A DNA stretch of 7,066 nt, from NCBI RefSeq assembly GCF_004168205.1, contig NZ_RCYB01000095.1, positions 1 through 7,066 of the forward strand. The letters are read 5' to 3'. The notes beneath the pieces were generated by a model that saw only the letters and a list, made by a program, of their open reading frames with translations, did no database searches and was not told the origin of the DNA. Below, in pieces: positions 4,762 through 7,066 of the stretch (the first letter of the stretch is position 1; each line of letters opens with the position of its first letter). The DNA is from Catenibacterium sp. co_0103. GTDB taxonomy: Bacteria; Bacillota_I; Bacilli_A; Erysipelotrichales; Coprobacillaceae. The translations under genes and the position numbers were made by a program.

Positions 4762-6041
4762 ACATCAAGAAGCTTGGTATTAATGGTGAAGGTATTGGTT
4801 ATATTAAGAAGAAGGTTATCTTCGTACAGAATGCTTTACCATTAGAAATGGTTGAAGTAGAAATTGATAAGAAGACACAGACTTATATGTTAGGTCATGT
4901 GACTGCATATAAGAAGCCTTCATCAGCAAGAAAGGATCCTGAATGTGATCAGTACAATCAGTGTATGGGATGTGCTTTAAAGCATATGAATTATGCTGAT
5001 CAATTAGTTCATAAACGTGAATTATTAAAAGAAACACTTCATAAATATACAGATTTATCTGTAAAAGACTTGGATATCAAGCCTGTTGTAGGAATGAAAG
5101 AGCCAGAACATTATCGTCATATCGTTGCTTTCCCAATTACTTACTTCAGTGGAAAGTTATTTGTGGGCGTTTACCAGCGTGAAACAAAGTTCCTTACTTT
5201 AATGGATCATTGTCCTCTTCAGACACAGAAAATCAATTCTTTACTAGTAAAGATTGAAGATATTCTTAATGCAAATAACTGTCGTGATTATAATGATAAG
5301 TTCAAGAAGGGCTTAAGATTCTTAATTGTTAGACAGATTGGTGAAGAAATGCAGGTAGCATTCGTTACTGGACAGGATGGTATCAGCCAGACTGTGACTA
5401 AAGAAATCGCCGCATTGGATGAAGTGACTGCATTATATTATACAGTAAATACATCTCGTTATCAGGATTTCTATGAACAGGGATTCAAGAGAATCTATGG
5501 TCAGACACATGCACAGTATAAGGATTTCAAGATTTCAGTACGTTCTGATATGATCCTTAACCCAGAAATGGATGATGAAAAGACAAGACAGATTGCTTCT
5601 TTATTAGATAAGAAGGAAGAAGTATTATCTATGGGTTGTGGTTCAGGAATTATGGAATTACAGCTTGAAAACAAAGTTGTCGCAATTGATGACAATAAGG
5701 TAAGCATCCATGATGCCACTGAAAACGCAAAGAGATTAGAATTAGACAATAAGTTATTTGTTGCAGGTCATGTTAATGATCAGGCAGCACATCATTTAAA
5801 GAATCATAGCTATGATGCATTAATCATCAATGAAACTGTTGATGGCATGACTGAAGATTTACTAAAGTCTATTACTTTATCAGGTATTAAACACTTAATT
5901 ATTGTATCTGATAACATGAGTACTCTCGCTAAAACATTACATCAGTTAGAAGAAATGTATGATGTGAATACTATTATCTCTTTAGATAAAGAACCTCATA
6001 CACCTCGCTTAGAAATTATTGTAGATTTAAAGCGTAAGTAA
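4488..6041 (+). CDS. TrmA/RlmD-family (uracil-C5) RNA methyltransferase homologue, probably catalytically impaired, with basic disordered head
   Basis: The protein has 517 aa. Residues 1-90 are a Lys/Arg/Asp-rich disordered region with octads of the type RKPRRDFD, likely RNA-binding. A TRAM domain follows (about 92-145, with GEGIGYI and FVQNALPLEMVEVEI). Next comes the 4Fe-4S signature of RlmD: C153-x5-C159-x2-C162 plus C242. A central domain and a Rossmann methyltransferase fold complete it, with motif I MGCGSGIMEL (382-391), then AIDDNKVSIHDATENAK. Active family members methylate uracil C5 in rRNA or tRNA using SAM and a nucleophilic Cys in an SCNP motif. Here that site reads VSDNMSTLAK (473-482), with Asp475 in the Cys position. 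The DPPR/DPAR-type motif reads INETVDG (447-453), and the FxQxN-type motif is replaced by MILNPE. The catalytic-base Glu509 (PRLEI) is kept. I infer a pseudo-enzyme or altered chemistry. The first 274 bases overlap the BrkB gene. rmuC starts one base after its TAA. Confidence 0.85.
   Translation: MAREDFGKSKPRRKSFNSDRKPRKDSRKGFNKGSDKGYKKENRGPRKDFDRKPRRDFDRKPREDFDKKPAREFDSKPRRFSSKPRKEREEINIKKLGINGEGIGYIKKKVIFVQNALPLEMVEVEIDKKTQTYMLGHVTAYKKPSSARKDPECDQYNQCMGCALKHMNYADQLVHKRELLKETLHKYTDLSVKDLDIKPVVGMKEPEHYRHIVAFPITYFSGKLFVGVYQRETKFLTLMDHCPLQTQKINSLLVKIEDILNANNCRDYNDKFKKGLRFLIVRQIGEEMQVAFVTGQDGISQTVTKEIAALDEVTALYYTVNTSRYQDFYEQGFKRIYGQTHAQYKDFKISVRSDMILNPEMDDEKTRQIASLLDKKEEVLSMGCGSGIMELQLENKVVAIDDNKVSIHDATENAKRLELDNKLFVAGHVNDQAAHHLKNHSYDALIINETVDGMTEDLLKSITLSGIKHLIIVSDNMSTLAKTLHQLEEMYDVNTIISLDKEPHTPRLEIIVDLKRK
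4614..4745 (+). repeat. Degenerate 24-base tandem repeat, read in two frames
   Basis: About five imperfect copies of a 24-base unit encode octads in the TrmA-like frame: (N)RGPRKDFD, RKPRRDFD, RKPREDFD, KKPAREFD, SKPRRFSS. In the BrkB frame the same DNA gives TLTESQEE, ILTENQEK, TSIRNQQE, NLIQNQED and so on. Between copies GAC/GAT, TTT/TTC and AAG/AAA vary at third positions of the TrmA-like frame, keeping that peptide. The same changes alter residues in the BrkB frame. Confidence 0.75.
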
Positions 6042-6042
6042 T

Positions 6043-6951
6043 ATGGAAATTGTATTAAGTATTATTTGTATTGTACTATTGGTTGTTGTTATTTATCTTC
6101 TCTATACAACACAGATGAAACTTCACGAGAAGATGGTTCAGACAGAAGCGAATAGTTCATCTCTTGATAGACAATATAATTCTATTATTACGATGTTAAA
6201 TGATGCGAGTACATCACTAGGTAGATCAGATACAAAAATAAATCAGATGATCAATGATATGCATGATATTAATGTGATTATGACCAATACAAAAAAGAGA
6301 GGGACATTTGGAGAATATCAGCTCTATCATATCCTATCTCTTTATTGTGGTGATAATTCACATATCTTTGAATCACAATATCATTTAAGTAATGGAAAAA
6401 TAGGGGATGCAGCTTTACATTTACCAGGTAATACTAAAGTACTCATTATTGATTCTAAGTTTCCTATGGAGAACTATTTGAAGATAGTAGATAATCCTAA
6501 GGATGTTAGTTACCACAATGAATTCAAAAAGAATGTAAAGAAGCATATAGATGATATTTCTAATAAATATATTTCCGAGGAAACATTGGAAGAGGCAGTA
6601 ATGTTTATTCCAAGTGAAGCCATCTATCTCTATTTATGTGATGAATGTGCTGATTTATATGATTATGCACATAATAAGAAGGTCTTAATGACATCTCCTT
6701 CTACACTTATGGGGGTTATCTTTACACTTATTAATATTACTAAGGATTTTAATCGTTCTGAGAATATTAAAGAAATAGAACAACGTATTATTAAACTTAA
6801 AGAAGATACGAATCGTTTAGATGAACGTTATGACAGAGTCATGAAGAACTTAGGTACTCTTGAAAAGAGTCTTAAGGATCTCGCAATATCTAAAGATAAG
6901 ATCAGTAAAACAATCAATCAAGCCTATGATGGTGCAATAGAAGAGGAGTAA
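6043..6951 (+). CDS. rmuC: DNA recombination protein RmuC (short form)
   Basis: This RmuC-family protein is 302 aa long. RmuC carries a PD-(D/E)XK-like nuclease-related core and limits DNA inversions and rearrangements in E. coli; its exact activity is not settled. An N-terminal membrane helix (about 3-21) anchors it, followed by a short, hydrophilic, probably helical segment (about 25-80). The core shows RGTFGEYQL (86-94), GDAALHLPG (121-129), IIDSKFP (135-141), MFIPSEA (187-193) and VLMTSPSTLMGVI (214-226), all expected RmuC landmarks. A C-terminal coiled-coil-like helix is at about 238-290. Many homologues run to 400-500 aa; here the N-terminal coiled coil is much shorter, but no core motif is missing. 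ATG 6043 starts one base after the TAA of the preceding gene and has no clear ribosome binding site, so translational coupling is likely. It is the last gene of the operon. Confidence 0.92.
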   Translation: MEIVLSIICIVLLVVVIYLLYTTQMKLHEKMVQTEANSSSLDRQYNSIITMLNDASTSLGRSDTKINQMINDMHDINVIMTNTKKRGTFGEYQLYHILSLYCGDNSHIFESQYHLSNGKIGDAALHLPGNTKVLIIDSKFPMENYLKIVDNPKDVSYHNEFKKNVKKHIDDISNKYISEETLEEAVMFIPSEAIYLYLCDECADLYDYAHNKKVLMTSPSTLMGVIFTLINITKDFNRSENIKEIEQRIIKLKEDTNRLDERYDRVMKNLGTLEKSLKDLAISKDKISKTINQAYDGAIEEE

Positions 6952-6966
6952 TCCTCTTCTTTTTTT
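6941..6966 (+). terminator. Intrinsic terminator at the rmuC stop, end of operon
   Basis: AAGAGGA (6941-6947) pairs perfectly with TCCTCTT (6952-6958) over a GTAA tetraloop that fits the stable GNRA class. C and a run of seven Ts follow. The rmuC TAA (6949-6951) lies in the loop, so the last codons form half of the hairpin. Confidence 0.88.
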
Positions 6967-7066
6967 ACGTAAAAAGGAGGGGAAATAAAGAACCTTTAAT
7001 TTTTAAGGGGGGTCAATAAAAAACTCGCTTTAAATATTTGGGGGTTTCCACTTGTAAAGGGCAGTC
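6967..7066. other. Non-coding right edge, nothing recognised
   Basis: No convincing ORF is seen in the last 100 bases. There is an AAGGAGGGG at 6974-6982 resembling a ribosome binding site, but no start codon follows it at a useful distance. Runs of five and six Gs occur near 7015-7050. It may be the leader of a following gene or an unreliable sequence edge. Confidence 0.4.

Overview
The window is AT-rich DNA of a low-GC Gram-positive bacterium. Strong AGGAGG-type ribosome binding sites, TAA stop codons, a sortase-type surface protein and U-tract intrinsic terminators all point to Firmicutes. A gut Erysipelotrichales-type organism is my best guess, but that is inference from style and not from a marker gene. 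Every gene I can support is on the + strand.

Left part (1-980): an AT-rich imperfect palindrome at the edge is followed by a gene for a small secreted, Thr-rich, wall-anchored protein. An in-frame TGA at 591-593 splits this gene. The signal peptide and main domain lie before the stop. The Thr/Pro linker and the LKTGD sorting signal lie after it in the same frame. A hairpin terminator closes the unit.

Middle (980-2280): a monocistronic iron-dependent alcohol dehydrogenase that closely resembles lactaldehyde reductase FucO. It has its own candidate promoter, which is packed with inverted repeats and a catabolite-response-like site, and a clean terminator.

Right part (2280-6966): an apparent four-gene operon with a good promoter at 2286-2313. 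It encodes (1) a CNNM/CorC-type membrane protein with a CBS pair, (2) a YihY/BrkB-family membrane protein, (3) a TrmA/RlmD-family protein with a Lys/Arg-rich disordered head, and (4) a short RmuC. A hairpin with a U-tract ends the operon, with the rmuC stop codon in its loop. A weaker hairpin of the same design sits between genes 1 and 2. No shared pathway is obvious; two membrane proteins, an RNA-modification relative and a DNA-recombination-related protein are simply co-transcribed. The last 100 bases hold no gene I can see.

The most interesting points are these. The BrkB and TrmA-like genes overlap by 274 bases, and a 24-base repeat is read in two frames there. The TrmA-like protein keeps its Fe-S cysteines and catalytic glutamate but appears to have lost the nucleophilic cysteine and the DPPR-type motif, so it may be a pseudo-enzyme. 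The lone TGA separates a secreted domain from its wall anchor.
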